64,000 bases of DNA, taken from positions 11,166 to 75,165 of the forward strand of contig JBIQKC010000012.1 in the NCBI GenBank assembly GCA_044506885.1, written 5' to 3'. The DNA is from Croceibacterium_A sp044506885. Lineage in GTDB: Bacteria; Pseudomonadota; Alphaproteobacteria; Sphingomonadales; Sphingomonadaceae. Made by a program: the position numbers and the translations under genes. Positions 15,976 through 25,037 of this stretch are shown here, in pieces. Each line of letters begins with the position of its first letter. Positions within the stretch are counted from its first letter, which is position 1. The notes under the pieces are model-generated. The model made no database searches, was not told the origin of the DNA, and was given only the letters and a program-made list of their open reading frames with translations.

Positions 15976-18876
15976 ATGATCTACAAGAGCAAGTTGCGTT
16001 TTGGCTGTAGCGGCCTGGCTGTTCTCGTCGCTCTCTGGGGCTTGCCGGTGGCGGCCCAGAATCAGGCTGTCGTCGAGGATGACGAGAACACCATCGTCGT
16101 CATCGGCACAGGCACCAATATCTCCGGTGTGAAGCCCGTCGGCAGCGAAGCTATCACGCTCGACCGCGAAGACATCCTCGCCACCGGCGCGACGACTGCC
16201 GCCGATGTGGTGCGCACCCTTCCGCAAGTGCGCAACCTCGGTGAATACAGGGAGGGTGGCACCCAGGCTTCCGCTAACTCTCAGCAGGGCAACGCGATCA
16301 ACCTGCGCGGCCTGGGGGTCGGCGCGACGCTGACCTTGGTCGATGGTCACCGCGTGGTGGCGACCGGTGCGGCGCAGAACTTCACCGAAGCGAACCGCGT
16401 GCCGATGGCCGCGCTGGAGCGGATCGAGGTCATCGCGGACGGTGCTTCCGCAGTCTACGGATCCGACGCGATCGCGGGCGTTGTGAACTACGTCTTGCGC
16501 AAGGACTACGAAGGCATCGAAGCGACCATGCGGGTCAGCAATCAGGGCGGTGGCTGGGAGTGGTCGCCCGGCGTGACCGCCGGCACGTCTTGGGAGGCTG
16601 GCGGCCTTGGGCGCGGCAACATCCTGGTCAGCTACGAATACGCCGACCGTTCCGCGTATCTCAACGGCAGGAGCCCGTATCTGCGGCAGGATCTTTCGTC
16701 GTTCGGCGGCGTGGATGGCCGTTTGAATGGCGCCACCGCCACTGCCGGCCTTGCTCCCAACATCACGGTGCCCATTCCCGACAATGGACAGAACGCCACT
16801 CTGCCGCGTGCCGGCGCCAACACCTATTTCGGTTTGCCGATGGGGGCCAACGACGGCCTGACCGCCGCCGATCTGCGGCTCAACGATCCCAATCTGATCG
16901 ATAGCGCGGATTATACCGATTACGCCGGTTCGATGAAGCGACACCTCCTGGTGGCCTTTCTCAATCAGGAGCTGACGCCCGGTGTCGAACTGTTCGTTCA
17001 CGGCTCTTATCTCAAGCGCGACACGTACTCGCGGAACTTCAATACGCTGGTGCAGAATGTCACCTTGCCTTCGGTGCTCTACGATGAGGCCGGCGTTCCC
17101 ACTGCGGCGCCCAATCCGTACTACATCGCCGGTGTTCCCGGCGTGGCGCCGGGCGACCCGCTCAACGTCCAGTACAACGCGCTGAAGGATGTTGGGCCGA
17201 GCAACTTCGATGTCGGTGCGGAAACGCACAGCGTCACTGCCGGCCTGCGCGCCGAACTGTTCGCCGGCTGGCGCGGAGAAATCTACTACAGCTACGGTCG
17301 TGATGACGCCTGCAACTACTGTCAGACCGATCTCAACGTGAACCCGACTGCGTTGCAGTATCTGATCAATACCGGCGTCATTAACCCGTTGAGCAGCGAG
17401 CCGCTTTCGCAGGCGGTAATCAGCCGGTTCACCGGCGACAATATCCAGCGCAGCGGCAACGGCATGGATGACATCGTTCTGAAGTTCGATGGTCCTCTTT
17501 TCGAGTTGCCCGGCGGCGTGGCGAAGGCGGCCTTCGGCGGCGAACGGAACAAGACGTTCAACTACAACGACAACGGCGCCAACCGGAATGCCGACAACGG
17601 TTTCATTTTCGATACCGTGGGCAACCAGAGCCGGCTCGGCCGAACCGTATGGTCGGCGTTCGGCGAAGTTTACCTGCCGCTGATTTCGGAAGATCTGGGA
17701 ATTCCGCTGGTTCAGGATTTAGCCGTCAGCGCCGCCGTGCGGCATGACGACTATTCCGATGTCGGCAGCACCACCAACCCCAAGATCGGCTTCACCTGGG
17801 AAGTCGTGGATGCCCTCAGCCTGCGTGGTTCGTGGGGAACCTCGTTCCGCGCACCGTCGCTGCCGGACGTCAATCCTTTCGCCTTCTCGGCTGGGGGCGG
17901 ACCGTTTCCGGTGAGCAATAGCGATCCCCGAATAGCGAACGGCTTCCTCGATCTGTGGTTTCTTCCTGAGCCGGTGACATTGGCCAACGCAGGCATCGTG
18001 CTTGGCTCGAATGCCGATCTCAAGCCTGAAACCGCGACCACCTGGTCGTTGGGCGCCGATCTGGATCTCGGGCCGGTACGGGCCAGCGTAACCTACTACA
18101 AGATCACCTACGAAGACCGTATCCAGGCTCCGAATGCCGTTATCGCAGCGTTCACGGACGAGAATGCGTCTTCTCCCGATTATGGCGGGTATGGCGCCTT
18201 CATCCTGCCGATCAACAACCCGGCAACCTGTTCGAATGACGATCTGTCGTCGGCCGACCCTTTAGTGCAGCAGTACCTGGGGCGGACGGTCCTCTATGGC
18301 GGCATTTCCGATTTCTGTAGTCTCAATGTGTTGTTCGACCAGCGTTACACCAACCTTTCCGCGACCAAGCAGGACGGCCTCGACTTTTCGGTGAACTACG
18401 GGGAGTTGTGGGGTGACGTCTTCGTCACCGCTTCGGCATCCGCCAACGTGACCCTCTCGTACCTTGAGCAGATCGTCGCCGGTTCAGCCTTCGAGGATCG
18501 ACTGGGGTACAACTTCACGCCCATCAAGTGGCGCGCGCGCGGGGCGGTCGGGGCAAGCTGGCAGGGTCTCACTTCCAACCTGTTCCTCAACTACAACGGC
18601 TCCTACATCAATGAGATGGCTGTCAATCCTCAGGGGGATTCGATAGCCGATGTGAAGATCGATCCGTACGTCACGTTCGATCTGAACCTCAGCTATGAAC
18701 TCAATCGGCTTCCGTTCATGGCGGGTCTTACCGACAGCACCCGGTTGAGCGTGACCGTGCAGAACCTGTTCGATAAGGATCCGCCTCTGGTGATTACCAA
18801 TGGTAGCGTGTTCAACGCCGCCTATTCGAACCCGTTCGGCAGGACGGTTTCGTTCCAGCTGACCGCCAGCTTCTGA
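15976..18876 (+). CDS. TonB-dependent outer-membrane receptor 2
   Basis: The product is about 966 residues and starts at the ATG at 15976, after GGGGAGGG. The signal peptide ends LPVAAQ. The same frame is open upstream as far as 15442, but that stretch lies antisense-free inside the tannase gene in another frame and has no coding logic. The plug has the TonB-box-like NTIVVIGTGTNI, then GNAINLRGLGVGATLTLVDG and GASAVYGSDAIAGVVNYVL. The last strand is TVSFQLTASF with terminal Phe. It is flanked by a tannase-like and a CE1-type esterase and preceded by two LacI-type operator-like sites. Import of a sugar-linked, acylated compound is therefore likely, but this is inference from neighbours. Confidence 0.93.
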   Translation: MIYKSKLRFGCSGLAVLVALWGLPVAAQNQAVVEDDENTIVVIGTGTNISGVKPVGSEAITLDREDILATGATTAADVVRTLPQVRNLGEYREGGTQASANSQQGNAINLRGLGVGATLTLVDGHRVVATGAAQNFTEANRVPMAALERIEVIADGASAVYGSDAIAGVVNYVLRKDYEGIEATMRVSNQGGGWEWSPGVTAGTSWEAGGLGRGNILVSYEYADRSAYLNGRSPYLRQDLSSFGGVDGRLNGATATAGLAPNITVPIPDNGQNATLPRAGANTYFGLPMGANDGLTAADLRLNDPNLIDSADYTDYAGSMKRHLLVAFLNQELTPGVELFVHGSYLKRDTYSRNFNTLVQNVTLPSVLYDEAGVPTAAPNPYYIAGVPGVAPGDPLNVQYNALKDVGPSNFDVGAETHSVTAGLRAELFAGWRGEIYYSYGRDDACNYCQTDLNVNPTALQYLINTGVINPLSSEPLSQAVISRFTGDNIQRSGNGMDDIVLKFDGPLFELPGGVAKAAFGGERNKTFNYNDNGANRNADNGFIFDTVGNQSRLGRTVWSAFGEVYLPLISEDLGIPLVQDLAVSAAVRHDDYSDVGSTTNPKIGFTWEVVDALSLRGSWGTSFRAPSLPDVNPFAFSAGGGPFPVSNSDPRIANGFLDLWFLPEPVTLANAGIVLGSNADLKPETATTWSLGADLDLGPVRASVTYYKITYEDRIQAPNAVIAAFTDENASSPDYGGYGAFILPINNPATCSNDDLSSADPLVQQYLGRTVLYGGISDFCSLNVLFDQRYTNLSATKQDGLDFSVNYGELWGDVFVTASASANVTLSYLEQIVAGSAFEDRLGYNFTPIKWRARGAVGASWQGLTSNLFLNYNGSYINEMAVNPQGDSIADVKIDPYVTFDLNLSYELNRLPFMAGLTDSTRLSVTVQNLFDKDPPLVITNGSVFNAAYSNPFGRTVSFQLTASF

Positions 18877-18884
18877 CGATCGTT

Positions 18885-18912
18885 GCCCGCCCGGATAGCG
18901 TTCCGGGCGGGC
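18885..18912 (+). terminator. Strong intercistronic hairpin without a T-tract
   Basis: Eleven-base perfect stem GCCCGCCCGGA (18885-18895) and TCCGGGCGGGC (18902-18912) with a six-base loop, directly after the receptor stop. There is no run of T, so it may stabilise the 3' end of the receptor mRNA or reduce read-through into the esterase gene rather than end transcription fully. Confidence 0.55.
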
Positions 18913-18948
18913 GCGAGATCCATGAATCTCAGTCGAAGGATTGACGAA

Positions 18949-20154
18949 GTGAAAAATACAGGCCTGTGGGTTCTTGCCGCATCTCTCGTCGCGGGTTTGT
19001 CCGCTCCGGCGCTTGCTCAGCAGGCGGATGGAGGGGAGCAGCCCCAAAGCTGCCGCCAGCAGGGCTTCTTCGCGGGGCCGGCGGCGTACAAGTCGGTCGA
19101 ACAGTTGGAGGATGGCCGCGTCACCTTCCGCCTTTGCGCGCCTGAAGCCACCGATGTTCGGGTAACCAGTTCGGATGCCGCCGATGCTATCCCGATGGGC
19201 TTTCCGCCCGGTTCGCCGAGCGGCCTCGCGATGACCAAGGATGCCGCCGGACTATGGAGCGCCACCACCGCCGTGCCGGTCGCTGCGGACACCTACCGGT
19301 TCAACTTTCAGGTGAATGGTGTCCGCGCGCCCGATCCGCAGGCCACGGCCTTTTCGCACGAACGCGTCGGCACCAATTCGGTGTTCGAGACGGTCGGCCC
19401 TGAAGGGGTGTTTCAGACCTACCGGCAGGATGTGGCGCACGGCGTCGTATCGAAGGTGGAGTACTGGTCGGACAGCCTTGGGCAGAAGCGCGCCGCCTAT
19501 GTCTATACCCCGCCGGGATACATGAACGGCGCAGAGCGCTATCCGGTGCTCTATCTCGTGCATGGCGCGGGCGACAGCGCCGATAGCTGGACCAGCGTCG
19601 GGCGCGCGAACTACATTCTCGACAACCTGCTGGCCGACGGCAAGGCGAAGCCGATGATCGTGGTCATGCCGTTCGGCCATACGCCGGACAGAGACGGGCA
19701 GGAGATGCTCGACAACACCGGCTTCGGCGACGATCTGCACAAGGATCTGATCCCGCATATCGACGCCGGTTTCCGTACCCTCGCTAACCGCGAGAACCGG
19801 GCCATGGCGGGCCTGTCCATGGGCGGGGCGCACACGATCCGTTTCGGCCTCACCCAGCCGCAAACCTTCGATTACATCGGCATCTTCTCGATGGGGCTCG
19901 GCATGGGCGGGCCGGAAGACATCGCCCGTTACGAGAGCGCCAACGAGGCGGAACTGCGCCAGGGCGCGAGGGACTTCGATCTCGTCTACTATGCCATGGG
20001 CAAGGACGATTTTCTTTACGGTACAGTCGCGCCCACACGCGCGATGATGGACAAGTTTGGCATCGAACACGTCTACAACGAAACCGATGGCGGCCACACC
20101 TGGATCAACTGGCGCCGATACCTCGCCGACTTCCTCCCCCGACTGTTCAAGTGA
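18949..20154 (+). CDS. CE1-type alpha/beta-hydrolase esterase with N-terminal sandwich domain
   Basis: About 401 residues with the GTG start at 18949, which is preceded by AAGGA eight bases upstream and gives a compact signal peptide (VKNTGLWVLAASLVAG...ALAQQ). An in-frame ATG at 18922 is the alternative and would sit close to the hairpin. Residues about 45-140 form a beta-sandwich like those in glycogen-branching and Fes-type esterases (VTFRLCAPEATDVRV). Residues 165-400 are a PF00756 esterase domain with nucleophile Ser290 in AGLSMGGA and a probable catalytic His in GGHTWINWR. Relatives are feruloyl and acetyl-xylan esterases acting on acylated sugars. The last eight bases overlap the convergent LacI gene. 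Confidence 0.85.
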   Translation: MKNTGLWVLAASLVAGLSAPALAQQADGGEQPQSCRQQGFFAGPAAYKSVEQLEDGRVTFRLCAPEATDVRVTSSDAADAIPMGFPPGSPSGLAMTKDAAGLWSATTAVPVAADTYRFNFQVNGVRAPDPQATAFSHERVGTNSVFETVGPEGVFQTYRQDVAHGVVSKVEYWSDSLGQKRAAYVYTPPGYMNGAERYPVLYLVHGAGDSADSWTSVGRANYILDNLLADGKAKPMIVVMPFGHTPDRDGQEMLDNTGFGDDLHKDLIPHIDAGFRTLANRENRAMAGLSMGGAHTIRFGLTQPQTFDYIGIFSMGLGMGGPEDIARYESANEAELRQGARDFDLVYYAMGKDDFLYGTVAPTRAMMDKFGIEHVYNETDGGHTWINWRRYLADFLPRLFK

Positions 20155-21238
20155 CCGGGGGAGGGGGGGCGATGCTCTCCCGCTCGGAAATCGAGTAGTC
20201 CAGCTGGATCAGTTGCGGTTCCGAAGCCAGACCGCCATCAGCGGCCTTTGCCAGCATCTTCATCGCCTTTACTGCGATGTCGAATGCGGGCTGCCGGACA
20301 CTGGTCAGCGGCGGGGTGGTGATGCGCGCGATTGTCGAATCATCAAAGCCCACCAGCGACAAATCCCGCGGGATGGACAGGCCAAGTTCCGAGGCGGCCG
20401 ACATGACGCCCAACGCCATCGCGTCGTTCGCCGCGAAGATCGCGGTTGGCCGATCGGGTGACCGCAACAACTCCAGAGCTTCCTTTCGGCCGCTCGTGAC
20501 GCTGAAGTCGCCTTGCCTGACTACTCCCAGCGCCTCCGGCTGCTTCGCGATCGCCAGTTCGAAAGCCTTGCGTCGCTCTTTGGCGGCGATGTGATCGTCG
20601 GGCCCCGCGATCATCGCCAGACGGCGATGGCCTGCGGAGAGGAACAGACCTGTGAGTTTCTCGGCGGCTTCAAAATCGTCGATGACGAGGCTGATGCCCC
20701 TTTGCAGGTCCGTTCCCGGCAGCAACCGGGCATAGCGCACGTCGTGATCTTCCAACAGGTCGAGAAGCCATGGAATATCGCAAAGGGGCGGCAGGAGTAT
20801 TACGCCGTCCGGCTTGAGGTTGCGGAGCAGAGCTCTGACGCTGCTCTCAATGTTCGGCCTATCGCCATGGGTAACGATCTCGTAGATCAGGTGATAGCCG
20901 GATTCCTGCGCCCCGACACCGCAACCGAGCGTCAGCTGGTTGAGAAACTCCGAGACGAAATGGGTCTCCGATCCTGAAGCCGAGGTGGATTTCTGCGGCG
21001 CGTGAGCGGTCCAACTTGTCAGGAGCGCGATCGAATAGGAACGTTGGCTTCGGAGCGCGCGCGCCGCCTGGTGCGGACGATAGTCGAGCGCGCGCATCGC
21101 CTCTTCGACCGCTTTTCGTATTCCGGGATTGACCGATGGGTGATGGTTCATCACTCGCGAAACGGTCTTGAACGAGACGCCCGCGTAAAGCGCGACATCC
21201 TTGATCGTCGGGGCTTTCGGCGGTTTGCTGGAAGTCAC
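20147..21238 (-). CDS. LacI/GalR-family transcriptional regulator
   Basis: About 363 residues. The N-terminal HTH and hinge are plain (PTIKDVALYAGVSFKTVSRVMN, hinge region YRPHQAARALRSQRS). A periplasmic-binding-protein-like sugar-sensing domain follows, with 'ISLVIDDFEAAEKLTGLFL' and 'FAANDAMALGVMSAASELG'. The start is ambiguous: ATG 21292 has no ribosome site, while the GTGs at 21241 and 21238 follow AGGA. The GTG at 21238 is used here. A repressor released by a sugar or an oxidised sugar is expected. It lies in the middle of the block that carries the GACAACGTTGTC-type sites, which makes it their likely ligand; this is inferred. No such site was seen in front of its own gene. Confidence 0.9.
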   Translation of the reverse strand: MTSSKPPKAPTIKDVALYAGVSFKTVSRVMNHHPSVNPGIRKAVEEAMRALDYRPHQAARALRSQRSYSIALLTSWTAHAPQKSTSASGSETHFVSEFLNQLTLGCGVGAQESGYHLIYEIVTHGDRPNIESSVRALLRNLKPDGVILLPPLCDIPWLLDLLEDHDVRYARLLPGTDLQRGISLVIDDFEAAEKLTGLFLSAGHRRLAMIAGPDDHIAAKERRKAFELAIAKQPEALGVVRQGDFSVTSGRKEALELLRSPDRPTAIFAANDAMALGVMSAASELGLSIPRDLSLVGFDDSTIARITTPPLTSVRQPAFDIAVKAMKMLAKAADGGLASEPQLIQLDYSISERESIAPPPPVT

Positions 21239-21322
21239 CACTGTCCTAACCTGGCATCCTTGCCAAGGGCGGACGTTAACCGTGCAAGGCATCTTGTCAA
21301 ATACGCCGATGCCCGCACCGGT

Positions 21323-22480
21323 TCAGGAACCGGACTTGACCGGCGTCCACTTGCTGCTGCCGGAATTGTTCGCGACGACCGCTTCCACAAAAGCCATGGT
21401 GCGCAGCCCGTCGTCCACGCTAGGGAACGTCGGCGCATCGCCGCCGCCTGGCGCTGGCCCATGGATTGCTGCGGCGAAGGCGCGATAGATGTTTGCGAAA
21501 GCCTCGACATAGCCTTCTGGGTGGCCGCTTGGGGTGCGCGTCATCGCCATCGTGGAAGCCGCTAGCTCCGGTCCGCCGGTCCGCAAGACCTGCATCGCGC
21601 GGTCGCGCCAGCGCAGGATGAGGCTGTTGGGCTCCATTTGGCGCCATTCCAGCCCGCCGCGCTCGCCGTATATGCGCAGAGTGAGCGCGTTCTCCTCTCC
21701 TGCGGCGACCTGCGAGGCCTTCAGGATGCCGCGCGCGCCCCCGGCAAACCGGAGGAGCGCGGACACGTCATCGTCCAGGCGGCGTCCGGCGACATGCGTC
21801 GTAAGGTCGGCGCTCACTTCCTCGACCCGCAGGCCGGAGACGTGCTCGGCCAGGTGAAAGGCATGTGTCCCGATGTCGCCGAGGCAGCCACCGAGACCGG
21901 CGCGCGCCGGATCGGTGCGCCATTCGGCCTGCTTGTTGCCGTCCCGGTCTATCGCTTCGCTCAGCCAGCCTTGCGAATAGCGGACTTCGACCGAGCGGAC
22001 AGCGCCGAAGTCGCCGCGCGACACGCGCAGGCGGGCCTCCTCGACGAGGGGGTAGGCGGAGTAGGTGAAGGCAAGCGCGTAGCGCCGTGCACTTCGTTCA
22101 ACCGCCTCGGCGATCGCGCGCGCTTCGGACAGGTCGAGCGCCATCGGCTTTTCCGACAGGACATGGAAGCCGGCGTCGAGCGCCGCGATGGCGGCGGGGG
22201 CGTGCAGATGGTTCGGCGTGACGATAGCCAAAGCCTGCATGCGCCGGTCTTCGGGAAGGGCGCGCTCCGCTTCGAGGAGCGCGTCGAGCGATGGATAGAC
22301 GCGATCGGGCGGGAGCTCGAGGTGCTCGCCGCTACGGCGTGCGCGTTCGGGATTGCCGCTGAACGCGCCGCAGACGAGTTCCCAGCCGCCATCGAGCGCT
22401 GCCGCCATGCGATGAATCGCGCCGATGAATGCGCCTTCGCCGCCACCGACCATTCCGTATCGAAGCCGTTGCCGCTTCAT
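21323..22480 (-). CDS. Gfo/Idh/MocA-family oxidoreductase
   Basis: The 385-residue protein has an N-terminal Rossmann fold (YGMVGGGEGAFIGAIH) and a C-terminal sandwich domain. The EKP motif is in LSEKPMALDL, and the motif with the catalytic His is GGCLGDIGTHAFHLAEHV. Family members oxidise or reduce sugars and cyclitols with tightly bound NAD(P), often at C3. In the pathway suggested here it could interconvert a 3-keto-sugar and the sugar in the cytosol. It is transcribed away from the isomerase gene at 22636, with which it shares a 155-base region holding an operator-like palindrome, so the two are probably co-regulated. Substrate unknown. Confidence 0.88.
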   Translation of the reverse strand: MKRQRLRYGMVGGGEGAFIGAIHRMAAALDGGWELVCGAFSGNPERARRSGEHLELPPDRVYPSLDALLEAERALPEDRRMQALAIVTPNHLHAPAAIAALDAGFHVLSEKPMALDLSEARAIAEAVERSARRYALAFTYSAYPLVEEARLRVSRGDFGAVRSVEVRYSQGWLSEAIDRDGNKQAEWRTDPARAGLGGCLGDIGTHAFHLAEHVSGLRVEEVSADLTTHVAGRRLDDDVSALLRFAGGARGILKASQVAAGEENALTLRIYGERGGLEWRQMEPNSLILRWRDRAMQVLRTGGPELAASTMAMTRTPSGHPEGYVEAFANIYRAFAAAIHGPAPGGGDAPTFPSVDDGLRTMAFVEAVVANNSGSSKWTPVKSGS

Positions 22481-22564
22481 CCTGCCTCCCGAATAGCGCC
22501 TTTGCCCTAGACCGCATGGCGCGACGAATATCGCTGTTTGCGCAAAATACGCTAGACCGCGAGA

Positions 22565-22576
22565 TACAACGTTGTC
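22565..22576. promoter_or_regulatory. LacI-type operator-like site in the Gfo/isomerase divergon
   Basis: TACAACGTTGTC, with the ten-base palindrome ACAACGTTGT intact (22566-22575). It differs from the site at 12476 only in the outermost base. It lies 84 bases from the Gfo start and 59 from the isomerase start, where it could control both promoters. Confidence 0.6.
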
Positions 22577-22635
22577 TATAGGACTAAATCAACGTCTCGG
22601 CAGAGAGACAAGGGATGCAGGGAGAGGTTCGGCAG

Positions 22636-23700
22636 GTGACAGCGCAGCAATCCGCCATGCGTGGACCGGCGATCTTTCTCGCCCAGTTCATGGCCGACCA
22701 ACCGCCGTTCGATACGCTTGCCTCCGCCGCGAATTGGGCTGCCGGCCTCGGTTATCGCGGAATCCAGGTTCCTACGTGGGACCGGCGCTGCATCGATCTG
22801 GCGCTGGCGGCGGAAAGCCAGGACTATTGCGACGAACTGCTCGGCACATGCCGGGAAGCAGGGGTGGAGATCACCGAGCTTTCGACTCATCTGCAAGGAC
22901 AGTTGATCGCAGTGCACCCCGCCTACAACGAAGCCTTCGACGGTTTCGCGCCCGAAGCTGTGCGCGGCCGGCCTGACGAGCGGCAGCGCTGGGCGACCGG
23001 GCAACTGCTGTTGGCGGCGAAGGCCAGCAGCAGGCTCGGGCTTTCGGCGCATGCCACGTTTTCGGGCGCGCTTGCCTGGCCGTTTGTCTATCCCTGGCCT
23101 CAGCGGCCGGCGGGACTGGTGGAGGAAGCTTTCGGCGAGCTCGGACGACGCTGGCGACCGATCCTCGACGCGTTCGAGGACGAGGGCGTCGATGTCGGCT
23201 ACGAACTGCATCCGGGCGAGGATCTACATGACGGCGTCACGTTCGAGCGGTTCCTGGACGAGGTGGGGGGCCATGCTCGGGCCAATATCCTGTACGATCC
23301 GAGCCACTTCGTGTTGCAGGCGCTCGACTACCTGCAATTCATCGACATCTATCACGAGCGGATCAGGCTGTTCCATGTGAAGGACGCCGAGCTGAACCCG
23401 ACGGGGCGGTCGGGCGTCTACGGCGGGTTTCAGGGCTGGGCGGATCGACCGGGCCGCTTCCGTTCGCTGGGTGACGGGCAGGTGGATTTCGGCGGCATCT
23501 TCTCGCGTCTGACGCAATACGGCTATGCGGGCTGGGCGGTGCTCGAATGGGAGTGCTGCCTGAAGCACCCGGAAGACGGCGCGCGGGAAGGCGCGCCGTT
23601 CATTGCGGCGCACATGATCCGGCGCGCCGATCGCGCGTTCGACGATTTTGCCGGTGGCAGCGATCCGTCGCTGAACCGCCGGCTGCTCGGGCTCGACTGA
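22636..23700 (+). CDS. Sugar phosphate isomerase/epimerase-like TIM-barrel enzyme (cytosolic)
   Basis: About 354 residues of the xylose-isomerase-like TIM-barrel family (PF01261), with no signal peptide. The GTG at 22636 is preceded by GGAGAGG eight bases upstream. An ATG at 22615 is in frame but lacks good spacing. The conserved opening GPAIFLAQFM follows shortly after. Probable metal ligands are in YELHPGEDLHDG, NILYDPSHF, LFHVKDAELN and AVLEWECC. Members isomerise or epimerise keto-sugars or act on 3-keto-glycosides. It heads the plus-strand operon that runs to 31013 and is divergent from the Gfo/Idh/MocA gene, a pair often found together in sugar pathways. The exact reaction is not known. 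Confidence 0.85.
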   Translation: MTAQQSAMRGPAIFLAQFMADQPPFDTLASAANWAAGLGYRGIQVPTWDRRCIDLALAAESQDYCDELLGTCREAGVEITELSTHLQGQLIAVHPAYNEAFDGFAPEAVRGRPDERQRWATGQLLLAAKASSRLGLSAHATFSGALAWPFVYPWPQRPAGLVEEAFGELGRRWRPILDAFEDEGVDVGYELHPGEDLHDGVTFERFLDEVGGHARANILYDPSHFVLQALDYLQFIDIYHERIRLFHVKDAELNPTGRSGVYGGFQGWADRPGRFRSLGDGQVDFGGIFSRLTQYGYAGWAVLEWECCLKHPEDGAREGAPFIAAHMIRRADRAFDDFAGGSDPSLNRRLLGLD

Positions 23701-23740
23701 CGAACAACACGATGCGGCCCAACGAGGCGGGAGGGGTGAT

Positions 23741-25036
23741 TTGGCACAGACAACGTTGAACCGGACGCGACTGTTCTGGCTGGGGGTGCTGGCGCTGTTC
23801 ACGGCCGCCGCCAGCGCGGCCATCAGATCGGCCATCGCCAGCGATCTCAAGGAAGACTGGATCGACCCGGTCGCGCCCCTTCAGGCGGGCGAGCTGATCG
23901 GCTCGGCGCTGGGCTCGGCGTTCCTCGGCTTCGCGCTGACGGTCTTCGTCGTCAGCACGTTCCTCGACCAGATCGGCATGCGCCGTGTGCTGGCCGGGTG
24001 CGGCGTGGCGTTCGTCATCGGCACCACGCTGATCGTCGGCGCCGGCAACTTCGCCAGCGGCATGACGATCTACTATCTCGTCTGGGCCGGCATGTTCCTG
24101 AGCGGGATCGGCTGGGGCCTGTGCGAGGCGGCGATCAATCCGCTGACCACGCGGCTCTATCCCGAAGATGCGACCCATCGCCTCAATGTCCTGCATGCCT
24201 GGTATCCCGGCGGCATGATCGTGGGCGGACTGGCAGGCTTCCTGCTGGCGGGCATGATGCCGTGGCAGGCGATCATGGGCATGGTCATCGCGCCGGCCAT
24301 CGTGGTGATCGCGATCGCGCTGACCACCTCGTTCCCCGCCGTCGCCACCACGCGCGAGGAGAACGCCACGTTCGGGGGCATGATCGCGGAAGTGTTCAGG
24401 CGTCCGAGTTTCTTCATCTGGTTCGGCGCCATGTTCCTTACCGCATCGTCGGAACTCGCGCCGGGCCAATGGCTGGATGTCGCCCTGACCAACCGCGTCG
24501 GCATGCGCGGCATCCTGCTGCTGGTCTATGTCAGCGCGCTGATGTTCGTGTTCCGCCACTTCATGGGCAAGATCGCGAACCGCATTTCCAACCCCGGCCT
24601 GCTGTGGGTTTCCAGCCTGCTGGCGGCGATCGGCCTCTACATGCTGTCGCAGGCGCAGTCCCCCGGCGCGGCGATCCTCGCGTCCACGGTCTGGGGGCTG
24701 GGCGTCTGCGCCATGTGGCCGACGATGCTGGCGTCGGTGGCGGAACGCTATCCGCGCGGCGGCTCATGGGCGTTGGGGCTGGTGGGTTCCGCCGGCGCGC
24801 TGGCGAGCTACTTCGTGCTCCCGATCCTCGGCCGCATGTTCGACGAGGCGAAGGTCGAGATCGCAGGCGGGGCCAGCGCGTTCGAGCTGCTTTCCGGCGA
24901 GGCGCTGGCGGCGGTGGAGGATGCCGCGGCCTCGGTTTCCTTCGCGCGGCTGGCGCTGATCCCGGTGGTCCTGCTGTTCGTGTTCGGTGCGATCTGGGTA
25001 GCCGACCGGCGCAAGCGGCTGGCGGGCGGAGAGTGA
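23741..25036 (+). CDS. MFS sugar transporter (12 TM)
   Basis: The 431-residue protein has about 12 hydrophobic segments and major-facilitator features, for example FLDQIGMRRVLAGCG in the first cytoplasmic loop. It resembles hexose/proton symporters of the FucP type. The start is a TTG preceded by GGGAGGGG; no ATG serves. The gene is 40 bases after the isomerase gene and one base before the next gene. It probably moves a monosaccharide or keto-sugar formed in the periplasm into the cell. The substrate is inferred from the neighbours. Confidence 0.85.
   Translation: MAQTTLNRTRLFWLGVLALFTAAASAAIRSAIASDLKEDWIDPVAPLQAGELIGSALGSAFLGFALTVFVVSTFLDQIGMRRVLAGCGVAFVIGTTLIVGAGNFASGMTIYYLVWAGMFLSGIGWGLCEAAINPLTTRLYPEDATHRLNVLHAWYPGGMIVGGLAGFLLAGMMPWQAIMGMVIAPAIVVIAIALTTSFPAVATTREENATFGGMIAEVFRRPSFFIWFGAMFLTASSELAPGQWLDVALTNRVGMRGILLLVYVSALMFVFRHFMGKIANRISNPGLLWVSSLLAAIGLYMLSQAQSPGAAILASTVWGLGVCAMWPTMLASVAERYPRGGSWALGLVGSAGALASYFVLPILGRMFDEAKVEIAGGASAFELLSGEALAAVEDAAASVSFARLALIPVVLLFVFGAIWVADRRKRLAGGE
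23749..23760. promoter_or_regulatory. Possible weak LacI-type site inside the MFS gene start
   Basis: GACAACGTTGAA matches the 12476 operator at 10 of 12 positions and lies in codons 3-7 of the transporter gene. It may be a weak auxiliary operator or simply chance, as it is coding sequence. Confidence 0.22.
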
Positions 25037-25037
25037 G

